Shown: positions 49,217 through 61,287, numbered from the stretch's first letter. The stretch is 64,000 nt of DNA from Orbilia blumenaviensis (GCA_036872755.1 JAVHNS010000001.1:1178001-1242000); one strand, 5' to 3'. The notes: generated from the letters alone by a model not told the origin. Program-made: numbers and translations.

Positions 49217-50786
49217 CTACCATAAGACCTTCCTAGCGAATGTTACATGCCTTCTGCCCATCGCAATGTCGCATTCAATAATTTTGCTTTTTAAGAAATT
49301 GAAAGAGCGCTGGTCAATGTACTTTCCCTCCTGTACCCAGGTGTTGAAAATCTGGGGCATGGGGACGAGAAACATAGATGACAAGGGTCCTGGACCTTCC
49401 CTGCTCTTTTTTGCGACAGAGGTGCTCTCATCCATGATGTAACACACAAAATCGTTCAAGCTTTTCCATGCGTTTTGATTGCATATACTCGTTTCCCGGA
49501 TGGCCACAATTGTTCCCAATGATTACTTCTGATTGTCGTACGAGAAGGCCAAATTTGTGCAACGGGTATCCCATATTTTTCTTCTGTATCAAGGTTTAGA
49601 AAGTTTGGATCAAAGTCACGCATGGTATCTGGCAATCTCGAAAGAAGCCGGTTTGGCTGGTTGCCGCCGGTCTGGTCCCGCAACTGAGCGCTTGGCAACC
49701 GTAGTGTGGAGAAGAAGCTTTTTGTGGGGAACTCGGCACCAGATTCTCCGTCTTGGGTGCTGTAGCTTACCTCGAACACGTCGAAATCTCGTTGATAAGC
49801 AGCATTATCATCTCGAAATTATAAGATATGGCCATGCGGAGAAGATTGATTAGAAATCCCTGTTCGGTGGTCCCCCAAAGTTCCTTTCGACCTAAAACCA
49901 GTTAAAAGTGAAGAAATAGTCCGTGGTTGCATCCCATGAACCCAAACCACAACTATGTGAATCTCGAAAAAAATCTCGAGGTTTAAATTTTGTTGAGGGT
50001 CTTCTTATCCAGATCATTCACGTGGACCCAATTAGACATTGATATTGTAGGGTCTGTAGTTTCCTCGGGGCAATTTTTCTAACTACGTGGGGTTTCTCGT
50101 CTTGTGTTACTTATCAAGACTTTTAGTTCAATTCTCGGTCGATTGTTGAGCGGGTGGCTACGCCAGGCGAGTTTTAGACTTTTGGGCGGGGATCGAAGAA
50201 AGCAGACAGGCGAGTTTCTGCCCTGCTCGACCGGATAATGCATGGTCGGCGCGGCCGGCATTGGGTAAAGTAGATCACTAGTGTTTAATAGTGAAATATC
50301 TCGAATAAGTTGCAGTCGGTGCCTTTTTGCATTCAATTCGCGCATACCCCCCAAATATTGACGCAGTTGCCTGAAAACAAAGTTGGTAATTTTTTTTAGC
50401 GTCGACGTCCCATCAGTCTTGGCTGCGAAACGCGCATATAGGTACCCGGATAGAAATGCGATATCAAGATCTAGGATATCCGCCATGATATCAAAATTCG
50501 AGGGGTATGACGGCCAGATGGGTTTGGAAATAACCTCGGAATAGAAAATGATTTGCAGAAATCGAACAAACTTTTTTTTTTCAGTCACTTGTTGAAGACT
50601 TTCGAACATCCCGAAGCTCGGTGCCGCATATATGTGTAACCCATTATATACCCAGATCCCTGACGGCGATCTAAGCTGCGCATCCAACCCTTCAGAGGTA
50701 CCTCGAAATCTTTTGACGACTTGTACTTGGCCCACATTTAAATACAAAACATTCCGGCTAGCGTAGCCACAATCGAGAGATATCAC
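49217..50786 (-). pseudogene. decayed orphan coding region
   Basis: Three minus-strand open segments in different frames (50786..50079; about 49841..49456; 49519..49217) look coding by composition but make no intact gene. The largest, 235 codons, opens right after a stop with GTG and has no ATG until residue 60; it contains a hydrophobic, well-ordered stretch around PSNFDIMADILDLDIAFLSGY and LKKITNFVFRQLRQYLGG. The second contains YQRDFDVFEVSYSTQDGE. About 240 nt between them carries several stops in all frames with no clean splice pair. I do not recognise the family. Origin could be a dead host gene, a mobile element or an endogenised viral gene. An unrecognised multi-intron gene is the main alternative. 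Confidence 0.4.
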
Positions 50787-53087
50787 TGGTGGAAGTCAAT
50801 TATCGATATCGCTGATTCGCAATCTTCGACATGCATGCACATTCGAATGTTCGTCCCACGAGGTCGAGCCTTGTGGCGTTATACTTGCATATAATTACAG
50901 GCATCTTGTGCCTTTCGCCCGAATTAATAATCCTCGTATCGAGGCACGTCGACACATAAAACCATCTGGTGATCCGAGGTTATTTCAACCTCATAGCATG
51001 ATACTAGAGCCTCTTCAATCTAGGCATCTAATGCGGGGTCCTTCGTATCCCAACCCGTCTTATCTACATATCTCCACTTGAGCGATCTAAGCCAGGGAAC
51101 ACTGCCGTTGTATCCTCGAACGCGCATATGCAGGCCATAAACAGGCACGAATGATCCGATAGGGCGTTAGCTCGCGATCAGAGTTTCGCTACCACAATAT
51201 AAAGTCGACGTGTGGATTCTATTACCAATCCCGTTTGGATAGGTAGATTTAGCTCAGACCTTTCGGAATGCAGCCCGACTCCAAGAAGGTCAATATATAT
51301 CAACCTAGCCAAATAGTTAGAGTTCCGTGAACCGTAGATCCCGATGTCCGAATACAAGCCGGAATCCCATACCTAAACCAGGGTAACGACTCTGCTTTTC
51401 AATCCGGGATGCCGGTTCTCTGTGCTAGCTAGTAGGTGAAAATTTATACTGAGGTTGTACAGCGAAACTGGAGCTTGGGACAATGAAGATCAGCCGGACT
51501 ACCTGCCCAAAAAACGTTTACTACCTCCCGAAATAGTTATGCATGTTTCCTATATCGACCATCAGGCTATAGTAAGGATTAGAAACCGAAATGTATTTTA
51601 TAAAACTTAGTATTCAGATATTTGTCGATGATGCCCTAACGAGACTAATCGAATTGGTAGAAATGTAGTTCATGGGACCAGAGGTAGTCGGATTTAAACG
51701 CCATTTGACTATCACCTATTTGGGAAGTAAATTCGAATTTATTCCTTGACGGACCCAACTACGAGTGAGGACTCTAGCTTTAAAACGGTTCCAAAACCTT
51801 TATATTATCACCCTGTATCCTAGCCTTCAGTTTTCCCCTTTGAGGCTCTTTCATCATTAAGCTTATTAAACTTAGTCTCAGTGCCAGACCCCGGACAGCT
51901 ATTGAGAAATTAAGTTTACACTATCTATACGATAAGTATGAAGTCCGAATATTACACCAACTATGCCCCAGCCTTTTAGAATTCTTGTCCAAACTATAAT
52001 GACCCGAATAACGTGAGTCCGTGCGTCAGGTTGACGTTACGGTTATTTGCCCAAGAGAGTGTGTTCACCATTCGCTGTACAACACACTATTTGTTGTATT
52101 TTTCGAGGCTACAGAACTGCTTCGATCACAGCAGTCTCGGCACGGCATATAGCGCACACAGGAGAATGCAATGCCACATTCTTATCATTTTGTGATATGT
52201 TGATCTGCAGGGCTCCTGTTTGGGGAAACACTTTATCCGCCTATGTTTTACGACTTGAAAATTTTGCATCATATTATTTTATTCTACGATTCTAACTCGT
52301 CGACGGTGCGCAGCGCAGCCATTCATATCATGTAGCATGTAAACGCCTCCTCTAGGCTGAGCATCATGGGGTGCTCAATTTACAAAATAAATGACCAATG
52401 TTATATAGAATACTACTTTTCTTTCGAAGCTTATGCAGCCCATTTGCAGATCCACGCATTGCTCATGCCGGGAAATGCGGAGACGGCACGGGTCGACAAA
52501 AGGGCTGAGCTCATAGCCAGGACTCTACTGACCGCAATATTCCGCTGAATGCAGAACCTGTAGCATTCTTGTGACCCCTTACCCCGCTTTGACAAAGAGA
52601 TAGCCGCCGATCGCGACGTAGGGATCTTTCAATTGACAGGTTTGTGTAGCCTCGGCGTCAATTACTCCAGTAATTTTACATGTTCCTGAGCTCTGTCGGG
52701 ATACCTTACCTAAAGCCCGAGGCCACGAAATCTCGATTTGCATGGTTTACAAACTTGGAAATAGCATGCATGTGCATTACAAACCATGTGCGGCTGATAG
52801 ACTGGACTTGATCAGACATCAATTGTTCAATTCAAATCGTCGTATGTGACAGAATCTACCGGTTAAATTTCCCGTCAATTTGATGGCAAAAAAAAAAAAA
52901 AAGAAAAAGTGAGAGGTCGGCCTTCCACCTGATTGATATTGCCACCAAATTTTATATATAAATACCTTCGGTAGCTGAGCAAAAGGTCTTCCATTTCTTA
53001 ATTGACAAGCGGTAAAGAATCTTTATACTTCTTATCGAACTATTAGTTTTCTCATAGCAACCGGTATATAACAGAACATCTGCCAAC
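50787..53087. other. 2.3-kb intergenic stretch
   Basis: Upstream of the FAD oxidase. Only short frames without domains were seen. The right end holds an interrupted A tract (about 52890-52903) and the oxidase TATA box. Nothing else is supportable. Confidence 0.5.
52953..52964 (+). promoter_or_regulatory. TATA box of the FAD-linked oxidase gene
   Basis: TATATATAAATA about 125-135 nt upstream of the oxidase ATG, at a typical distance for a fungal TATA element ahead of a short leader. Confidence 0.6.
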
Positions 53088-54833
53088 ATGTCTCTCCGAA
53101 TTGATGACGTGGAGGGCATGCAATACCCCCGTGGTGTTGCTGCATCCCAAAAAGACTATGATTTCTTCAATCAGCAATATGCCACTTCAACTCATCAAGA
53201 GGACCATGATATGTATCCCAGTCTCATCGTACAGCCAAAAGGCGATGCCGACGTTATAAGGACCGTAAAATGGGCAAAAGAAAAGGGTGTCGCTGTAGCT
53301 GTCAAAAGCGGAGGCCACCAATATAGCGGCGCATCATCCACTGGTGGGGAAAACATCCAACTTGATCTCACACACACCTACAAGGATATGATGGCATACA
53401 CTGGATTTGCGGAAGCGACCACTCAATACGTCTATATCGGTGTTAGCAACCGAATGAAGGACTTAAATGCGTATCTCACGTTTAATGGGTTATTCGTCCC
53501 ACACGGTCAATGCGCCTATGTCTGTGTCGGTGGACACGCGCAGACTGGAGGTTACGGCCAGCTCGGTCGAAGTTTCGGGCTGCTCGGCGATCATATCAGG
53601 ATGATTCGCATGATTGATCACGAAGGTGCGGTTCAAGAATTCAGCCAATTTGATAAACCCGACCTCTTTTGGGCAATCCTCGGAGGTAGCCCAGGTAATT
53701 TCGGTATTATTACCCACTATGTCATCGAGGTCTACAAGGCTTCCGAGTACATGGGCGCCATCAAGGCACAGCCGGGACTTAAATATAAAGGTCCCCATGG
53801 CCTTAAGGGTCTCTGGGTTTATACCAAGGAAACTCTCACAACGCTACTCAAATATTTGGCGCAAATGTCAAACGACCCTGAATTCCCACGAAATTACGAC
53901 CTTTGCGTCAATGTTCTTAGCGTAGACTTTGATATTCGAAGTCTGTTCAAGGAACTACAGGAAACCAAGATATGGGAGGAAATTCAAGAAAAAATCAAGA
54001 AACTTTTGGGGGGTTCGCAAGACGGCACCGGTGATAACGAATTTCTTGATTTTCTGGGGGGCAGGACCCCTGCGCTCATTGTCGTATATGCCCAATGGTG
54101 CCCCGTCAATAAAGACGATGTATACGACCAAAAGGTTGATGGCTGGTTCAAGCAGTTCCGAGACCTCAGCGGGTTATTCACTCATTGGGCTCTTAAGATC
54201 AACGAGTGGGATAAAGATATGGCTACGATGACTGGTGAATGGATATTCCCTAAGAGAAGGGAATTCGATCTTCCTTACGTCAAGCGCACATACTCTACGA
54301 ACCAGACGAACCTTTCAGACAAATGGATTGATACTGTTGTCCATCGTATCGATCTAATTGTCAATCCAAAGCATTTCAAGGAGGTCAACAGCGCACCGGG
54401 CTCCAAGGGGGACCAACATTATGAACGTTATATAAATTGCAAAATTGCCGCGCAAATCCAGAGCTTTGGTGGGAAATACTCCCGCTTCGCCACAAACAAG
54501 GACAACGGTACATCGTACAGCTGGAGAGATAGCACTATCGTTCAGACACTGGATTGCTTCCACAATCCGGATGAGGCCTCGAAATCTCACGCTGAAGGAT
54601 GGGTCTTAAAGAATGACGAACTCATGAACGGACCAAATGGCGTGTTTAGTCCGGTTGATAGACGCCTACTCTGGGGTTCATGGGGGGACTGGAATCTGAG
54701 CGATGAGAATGTCTGGAAGTGCTACTACGAGGACGAAGAAAAGTACAAGAAGATAGGGGAGCAGAGAGCTAAGGCAGATCCAGTCGGTACATTTACGCCT
54801 AACCCTTTTGCTGTCAAACGGGTAGCCGCGTAA
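53088..54833 (+). CDS. FAD-linked (berberine bridge enzyme-like) oxidoreductase
   Basis: Intronless gene for a 581-aa enzyme of the VAO/PCMH superfamily. The FAD_binding_4 domain spans about residues 40-210: YPSLIVQPKGDADV, then SGGHQYSGASS with His77 as the expected 8-alpha-histidyl FAD link, and HGQCAYVCVGGHAQTGGYG with Cys142 placed where bicovalent enzymes have the 6-S-cysteinyl link. The substrate domain follows, and a BBE-like C-terminus (YYEDEEKYKKIGEQRAKADPVGTFTPNPF) closes the protein. No signal peptide is visible (MSLRIDDVEGMQYP), unlike many secreted BBE-type oxidases, so an intracellular enzyme is more likely. The substrate (sugar, alkaloid or polyketide-like) cannot be inferred; no core biosynthetic gene is adjacent. 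It converges on the pectinesterase. Confidence 0.9.
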   Translation: MSLRIDDVEGMQYPRGVAASQKDYDFFNQQYATSTHQEDHDMYPSLIVQPKGDADVIRTVKWAKEKGVAVAVKSGGHQYSGASSTGGENIQLDLTHTYKDMMAYTGFAEATTQYVYIGVSNRMKDLNAYLTFNGLFVPHGQCAYVCVGGHAQTGGYGQLGRSFGLLGDHIRMIRMIDHEGAVQEFSQFDKPDLFWAILGGSPGNFGIITHYVIEVYKASEYMGAIKAQPGLKYKGPHGLKGLWVYTKETLTTLLKYLAQMSNDPEFPRNYDLCVNVLSVDFDIRSLFKELQETKIWEEIQEKIKKLLGGSQDGTGDNEFLDFLGGRTPALIVVYAQWCPVNKDDVYDQKVDGWFKQFRDLSGLFTHWALKINEWDKDMATMTGEWIFPKRREFDLPYVKRTYSTNQTNLSDKWIDTVVHRIDLIVNPKHFKEVNSAPGSKGDQHYERYINCKIAAQIQSFGGKYSRFATNKDNGTSYSWRDSTIVQTLDCFHNPDEASKSHAEGWVLKNDELMNGPNGVFSPVDRRLLWGSWGDWNLSDENVWKCYYEDEEKYKKIGEQRAKADPVGTFTPNPFAVKRVAA

Positions 54834-55130
54834 CAACTGAATCTACACAGAAGCCATATTGGGACTGGAATGTTTCGGGACAAGGGCTAGGAGCTTTGGA
54901 GGAAAATTTGGTCTTTCATAAATTTGTTGTCACAGAAGATTGCAATTACATGTAACTTATTCCATCGTCATATCCTTAGCTTTTACAGGCCCGGGCTACC
55001 CTAGCTTCTGCATGAAGCACATGTATACAACATTGACTCTCATTATTAATTCAACTCATATGACATGGTCAACCTTTAGCCCCTAATAGCATACACACAA
55101 TACCCAAAAAGATTCACCCTAACATTAAAT

Positions 55131-56485
55131 TTACCAAGCATAAAACTGCTCATCAATCCAATCAACATTCTTCTTCCCCTGATCCGTAATAAACACATCT
55201 TCCGGCTTCCTGAACTTCTTAACCTGCGCGTCCGTCAACTGGGTCGTCATAACAGTCGGAACCCCAGCCTGGTTCTGGGTCGTATTTCTACCAACCGGAT
55301 CCCAACCTGGTCCGTAAGTTCCATACTCTCCCAATAATGCCGGAGGAATTGGAATTGCACTCCAAGTAATATATCCCACGGGTCTGATACTAGCGTCCAT
55401 ATAGGTATCCATAAAGATACTGCGATGTAAGTTGTTCCATGGTCTTCCGAGGGCGCATTTTCCTTTCATCGTAGCGGCGATAGTGGAGTTTGCGGCGACG
55501 AGGTCGGAGGAGGCGATGTAAACGCCGTATTTGTTTTCGAAAGTGGTGTTTGTACCCTTCCAGGCCGTTACGCCGCCGCCGCAGCTGCGCATGAGAAGCT
55601 TGGAGTTGCTGATATAGGCTGTGCCGAAGCCGTAGAGGAAGTCGGTTTGACCAGCGATCTCGTTTTGGAAGAAGTAGGCGTTTCCGAGTTTTCCAACGTA
55701 GACCTTTAAACAAAAAATTATGTATGTGTCAGTCAAGGTTGTTGACTTGTCCATTAAATCGATAACAAGGGTATATATATACTTACGGTATCCTGATAAC
55801 TATAAAACCCACAGTAGTACAACCCCGCATTCGCCCTGCTCACACTAATAGCCAAAGCCGGACCATTCGAAAAGTCAAACTCAGTATTCCGAAAATCAAT
55901 ATTATAAACCCTAAAGTCAATATTTCCAAACGGCGTACCCTCCGGAACAGCAAATCCGGTAGGTCCAGAACCCGTCAAACTCGCGTTGAGATTAGGCGCC
56001 ACAGTCAAAGTGCTTGAAAAAGCATTATCGGTATAGCGACCGCCGTAGTTCGCCGTGCCCCCAATAACTGTAACAAGATTCTTGGAATGATCTAGTGGAT
56101 CATATGTTTGTCCAATAATAGATAGTGGAGCGGCGCGGGTAACGTTCAATTGTTCGTGGTAAGTCCCCGCCATGACTAATATGGTATATCGACGGTTGTT
56201 ATTTGGGATTGAATCGATTGCCTGTTGGATAGTGGGGTAAGTTGGATAATCGCTTGAGATATGGGTCATAGAAGGGTCGACTAAGACGGCACTCTGTGGG
56301 CAGTGAGCCATTGGGTCGGCTGAGGGGATCTGGCATGCAGAGTATGTCGTGAAATGGATACCCGTGCGTTTTCCATAGCATCCGGCAGGTAAGGTAGTCC
56401 TTGTTTCCAAGTCGACCGGCAGAGTCCGAGAGAATGGGACAGCAAGGAGCAGGCAAAGGCTGCTCAAATATGCTTTGGACAACAT
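55131..56485 (-). CDS. secreted pectin methylesterase (CE8), 2 exons
   Basis: Predicted 423-aa secreted enzyme that removes methyl esters from plant-wall homogalacturonan. Exons 56485..55787 and 55703..55131 close in frame. Residues 1-21 form a signal peptide (AYLSSLCLLLAVPFSRTLP). The right-handed beta-helix family motifs are present: YPTIQQAIDSIP, TYHEQLNV, YSYQDT with catalytic Asp232 and Gln231, GQTDFLYG with nucleophile Asp254, and GRPW with Arg320. The intron lies right after the QDT motif. Several N-x-S/T sites suggest glycosylation. It points to plant-associated or plant-litter life. The TATA box at 56659-56666 suggests inducible expression. Confidence 0.94.
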
Positions 56486-56658
56486 ATTTGGCGAGTCTGT
56501 GTATCAAGTACTGTAATTTGATATCAAAAGCAATTGCAAGTACTTGCGAGTCTGCAGTTCTGAGGTTACCAAAAATACAACAATTGATATTTAAAACTGC
56601 GTTGCCACCTGCTGGTTCCAAGACCAAGACCTGGGGAAGACATGGCCAAGGGCTCTTC

Positions 56659-56666
56659 TATATATA
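56659..56666 (-). promoter_or_regulatory. TATA box of the pectin methylesterase gene
   Basis: TATATATA about 175 nt upstream of the pectinesterase ATG on the minus strand. Position and neighbours fit a core promoter; alternative AT runs are scarce here. Confidence 0.5.
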
Positions 56667-58377
56667 CTTCTTAGTATTTCCCCCGGCCCAATGCATCGGT
56701 TCAAAGATCTTCATAATCATGGTATGGATCCATGGATAAATTGGGGTTCAGGTTTATCCGGGTACCTGGAGCTGGAGAAACATGGAGCGTCCGTTGCATC
56801 TCAAGTGAAGAACTATTCAAGAAACGTATAAGTAGATCATACGATAGCCTTAGCAGTTTAGAACCACGGAACGACCTCGCTACCGATCTCAGATACCGTA
56901 TAATTTTACCGGTTCTATTCAAAGCGTAAATAGTCTGTGGAGATCTCCACAGTTAAAGCCCCAATGCTAAAAAAAAACTGCAATTCTACACCAACCATCA
57001 GGCCGCACGAATATATGTTTCTCCGCAAGAAACGTTTAAACTTCAAAGATTCTTAGACAATTACGTCTGCTTTACCCCAGAAAACTCTCCAGTTTAACAC
57101 AATAGGCTAAATAGCTTCGATAAAGAGAGGCTGGCCGGATACCGAACCCCATAACCAGGGAATCGTCCCAAATATGTCCGGAGCTCCAAAAAGTCCACCT
57201 ATCACAGGCCTCGGTTGCAAAATGTGTTGTGGTGTCGTTGGAATATCGAAGGTTCGTGCACCGAAATAGCTCACGGTTTTAGCTAGATGCCGGAAAAACC
57301 ACCTGCGTCTCAGATGGCCTGGCTGATATAAGCTTTCCACCAAGCCCGGCTTGGTTGACTGAGTACGAGGGGAGGGGCAGTCGGCGTTTTTTTTTTTTTA
57401 ACATTGTGAAACTGAGGTGCCTTATTTGGATCAAAGTTGGTTCACTTGAAATGATATAAGCCCCCGTCCAGGTGTCAACTAAGCTAAGCTTCCTTTCTAA
57501 GGAGGTCTCACAAACTACCTATATCGTGTTGTCCAAGCTTGCAAGCTATATATTGCTGACAGCTAATATATCTTGTGCCAGCTCTTCGACTACTTAATAT
57601 ACTAAGAAATAATTCCAGAAGCACAGCAGAACACCAACCTAGTTCTTCTATCCTATTGGTTAACGCAAAGTTTTAGAAGCAGTAATGTAGCAGGTCCAAT
57701 TAGACGGGTATGTGTTGGGGGCGAGGCGTGGCCGCGAGTATATTTGGATTACTATAGAAACTGAGTGTCTGTAGAGGGAGTGGATAGAAAGGGATTATCG
57801 GTAATAAAGTCGAAGAAAGTGGTGTAAAGGGATGTATAAGAAGAGGTTAGAGAAACACCGAAAATTTCAACCAGCCAACATGCTTAGAATGGTGAATAAG
57901 GGAACCTGTTTAATGACGCCAATGAAAGAGAAAAAAATTGAGCCCAGCATTACAAAGGGATTATATCAAGAAGTCTGGAGAGAATTGACCAAGTCGAAAA
58001 GGAAAAGGCGCTTGCAGTCCAATCTGCAAACATTCTGTCGAAGAATATAAGAAATATACAAATAAAAGTTATAGTAAAAAAGAGACTAGGAAGGGGTGGG
58101 GGAGGGTTCGTGTAAGTAATGCAATGCGTATCAAAATACAAACGAATCTACCGTATAGTAAAATAAGGACGGAATAGAAGGGGAATAGGTCGTCTAGTAA
58201 CCAAAATGGATTACAAAGTACGGCCGGGAGAAGAAACGCAGAAGGATATCCAAAAAGAACACAATACAAAGGAAATCTTTGCCCCGCAAGCAATGGTATC
58301 GAGTTAAAGCAAGCGACAGGTCCATGATCCAGCACCGTAAAAAAATATAAACAAAGGAAAAGGGAATAAATTCATCT

Positions 58378-58394
58378 AAAAAAAAAAAAAAAAG
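58378..58394. repeat. A17 homopolymer tract
   Basis: Uninterrupted A run about 140 nt downstream of the HTH gene stop. On that gene's strand it is a T tract, probably within the 3' UTR. Confidence 0.8.
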
Positions 58395-58530
58395 TGTGGA
58401 CACTAAAGGGTATGAGGAAAGTAGAAAAGAAATAAATGGGAGGTGCCGCCCAAAACACCCATCGTGTAGTATGTTTGTGTATGTTTTACCAAGGTGTTGG
58501 AATGGATCAAGAAAACTCGAGATATTCATC

Positions 58531-60038
58531 TTATTTGATATCTGCTCCCAGTGGGAATTTGCTTGACCGAGTAGCAAGGAGATCTTTCAGCTGTTGTTCC
58601 TCTTTTGACCATAGGTCGGCCATAGCCTTGTTTCTCTCCCTCTCGTTGTCAAGGTCTCTTGTGAGTTTTTCGATCTTGGTTAGGAGCTCGGAGATCTGTT
58701 CGTTCCCCTTCCGTTCTCGGAGTAAGTTGTTTTCGATCTGTAGCTCCTTGATCTTTTCTTTCTCGTTATGTTGATTGGTGAGGATATTATCGATCAAAGT
58801 CTCCTGTTTTTGGACGATTTTTTGGTATTCACTAACGGTCCGCCGCGAGCTCTCGAGCTCGGACTGCAGACTCTGTAGGTTCTCGGACCGGGCATGGCTA
58901 GGTTGATCGATCATTGCACCTATTGGAGACATTGGTTTCCCATTCACCACGAATGTCTTAGAGGGCGTTGACGCACCTGGATGAAGGATCGGTGCTACGG
59001 GCCTGCTATTGGGGCCGGCACTGAACGGTTGCTGATTCGTCCTGGAGGGATCGGTTGCCCGAAACGGAACAGAGCCTGTGGTGGGGGTGATGACCTCGGT
59101 ATGGCTCAAGGCGGCGTGTGCGAGAGACACAGGGGTGGCTGGCGATGTGAAAGACGAATATGACGATTGGTGGTTTACAGGTGCGTTAACGGCTTGGAAT
59201 GATGGCGGGTTGAAGCCTGGGGTGTAGATGAGAGTTTGAGCTGAGAAAAGACGCGTCCGGTCAGTATACATCCGTTTCATCAATTAAATTTCCAATCCGA
59301 CTAGAATTCTAGAATCGTCCTCCCAAAAAAAAAGAAATAAATCTCCGACGAAACCGTCATCAGACAGAGGTGAAACTCACTACCGAGTGGTGTTCCGTCA
59401 GGCCCGACTTCGATCCCACGCGCCTTCTTGGGTTTGGTCTCCCCAGCCAACTCTTCGGGTTTGATGCTCTTTCGTTTTCCTTTTGGGTGCGATGAGGTTA
59501 GCATTGTTGCCAAGGTTGTCGTGACAGGACATGTCACGGGAGTTCTCGACTGGCAGGGCTCTTACGAGGACGCGGCTCCGCGATTTCTTCGCCGTGCAAC
59601 AACTTCTGTTTCTTCAACACCTCTACAGAGCCCGAAAAAAAAAAGGAAAAAGGTCAGAGTCAGCAGGTATTCGGTCAAACGTCAAAAATGCCAGGGGATG
59701 CAGCTGGATCGGGAGGCATTGTACATACGCGACACTGTGCATTGCGACATAGTCGACCCGAACTTTGTGGTGTACCACTCGGCCATCTTTGCTTGCGACA
59801 GACCCGTGTTCGCCTTGTAGTACCGATATAGCTCTGCATGCCGTTCTTTAGTTTCTTCCGAATTATCAACTGGCTGCCGGCCGCCCTTGCGTTTCGAAGG
59901 CGACATGTTCGGATCTGTTATGCTTGTGTCGCCGGCTGCACTCTCCGAGCCCTGAGGTGGGCTGCCCTCGCCTAGCAGCTGTGCCGACGGACTCTCCGTA
60001 TCCTCGTGGCCGAGGGAGCCTGTGAAACTGACAGCCAT
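58531..60038 (-). CDS. helix-turn-helix (CENP-B/transposase-like) coiled-coil protein, 4 exons
   Basis: Predicted 390-aa protein. Minus-strand exons 60038..59729, 59622..59566, 59479..59384 and 59240..58531 sum to 1173 nt in frame; the second intron (86 nt) has a perfect TGCTAACC branch site. Residues about 62-107 (KERHAELYRYYKANTGLSQ, AKMAEWYTTKFGSTMSQCTVSQVLKK) resemble the first helix-turn-helix of CENP-B and Tc5/pogo-type transposases. A basic stretch PRPRKRKS (about 119-126) could be a nuclear signal. A Ser/Thr/Pro-rich middle precedes a long charged coiled coil (about residues 285-375) with heptad-like LQSELESSRRTVSEYQKI and LLTKIEKLTRDLDNER. There is no DDE catalytic domain, so this looks like a host DNA-binding protein. 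Family assignment is by eye; the gene is otherwise unrecognised. Confidence 0.72.
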
Positions 60039-60489
60039 GGTAAGAACCAAAGTGTCCGGGGGGAAAGCTGACGGTTGCTTGATTGATTGCGACAAAACAA
60101 CGGCTTGAATTTCTTTTCCCGTATTTAAAATTATTTTGCGAGCTGATTGAGGTTGAGGAGAGAGAGAGAGGGTTTTCTGGGGGGTGTGAATGTTGAAAAG
60201 AGTTTGCACACGCGCTCGCTTTAAGCTTTTCTTGACCTCGACTTCTCGGATGGTCTTAACTTTTGGGACATACGATATGCGCAAAGACAGGTCGATTGAA
60301 TCCGGGTTATCGGAATCGGAACAGCCAGAGGTGAGGTCTAGTGGGGGATGCGCAGGCCACTATTTATGTCCAATGAGATCGTGCTGTCGGGTTTTTTCCA
60401 AAGCGGGAAGCAGCAATGCCTGTCAGGATTATTGACGTCGACGGTGCATGCAGGCGCACGGTGGTTTTTTCGAGTTTAAACAGAAGCAG

Positions 60490-60524
60490 CAGAAGCAATA
60501 TCAGAAGCAATATCAGAAGCAATA
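60490..60524. repeat. 12-bp tandem repeat (AGAAGCAATATC)
   Basis: Nearly three copies of AGAAGCAATATC preceded by CAGAAGCAGC and followed by AGCAGCAG. It lies about 450 nt upstream of the HTH gene ATG. Confidence 0.85.
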
Positions 60525-60991
60525 GCAGCAGTGGATCAGTGGATCGGTGACGGTACTAGCGCTGGTGATGACACTGATACTGGCTACTATATTGGTACCA
60601 GTGAATGGTAACCGGTAAATGGTAACTTTAAATGGTGGTGGTGGTGGTGTAGGTGGATTAGGTTTGTTAATTGCAAAGGCAAAGCGAGTGTTGGCGGACG
60701 AACGAACGAACGAAAATCGAAGTTTCGAAACTGCGCCGGGAGAAATCGATTTAATCAAGGTGAATCTCTCAGCGCTATGTCGTGCAATTAGTAGATGTGG
60801 ATATATTATTGTTTCGTGGTGTATTAATAAGATATAATAGGTATGGAAGTATCGGTATCGATATCTGCAGGCGAGTCTATGTATCAATGCGAAAAGGGCG
60901 TAAGTAGGTGTGTGTGTTATGCGGGAGGGCGATTCAAAGGTGAACAAGCAGGAGTCGCAGGAGGGGTCGCAGGAGGAAGGGAGGGAATGGG

Positions 60992-60995
<4 letters not shown>

Positions 60996-61027
<32 letters not shown>
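60996..61027. repeat. A32 homopolymer tract
   Basis: The longest homopolymer of the window, inside the purine-rich upstream region of the HTH gene. On the gene's strand it is a T32 tract, which can act as a nucleosome-excluding promoter element (known for poly(dA:dT)). Length may be inexact from sequencing. Confidence 0.85.
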
Positions 61028-61031
<4 letters not shown>

Positions 61032-61287
61032 GATGTCGCAGAACTGGGAATTAGATCGAGAAAGCGGAAACCTTGGAAAAGTAATAAAGTAAAATAAAAA
61101 TAAAATAAAACAAAAAATAAAAAAGCGAAACTCTGGATTGGGAGTATTATAATTATTGGTTAAGAGGTAATAGCACCGATAATAATTAATGGCGATAAGC
61201 ACCACCTGGGGGGCAGCAGGGAAGCGGATGGCAGGAGGGAGGGAGGGGCTCTTTTCGAGAATTTTGAAGGGGGGGGGAGATTCGATT

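Larger units (their letters stand above)
56486..58530. other. 2-kb intergenic stretch
   Basis: Between the pectinesterase start and the HTH gene stop, both on the minus strand. The left part is the pectinesterase promoter. The right part (57800-58530) is purine-rich on the plus strand (pyrimidine-rich on the minus strand) and includes an A17 tract at 58378-58394. No gene was supported. Confidence 0.5.

Noticed and set aside
46829..56485. Possible biosynthetic gene cluster (MFS permease, FAD oxidase, pectinesterase)
   Set aside because: No polyketide synthase, NRPS, terpene cyclase or other core enzyme is present; the permease is of the Dal5 nutrient type and the genes are separated by large gaps.
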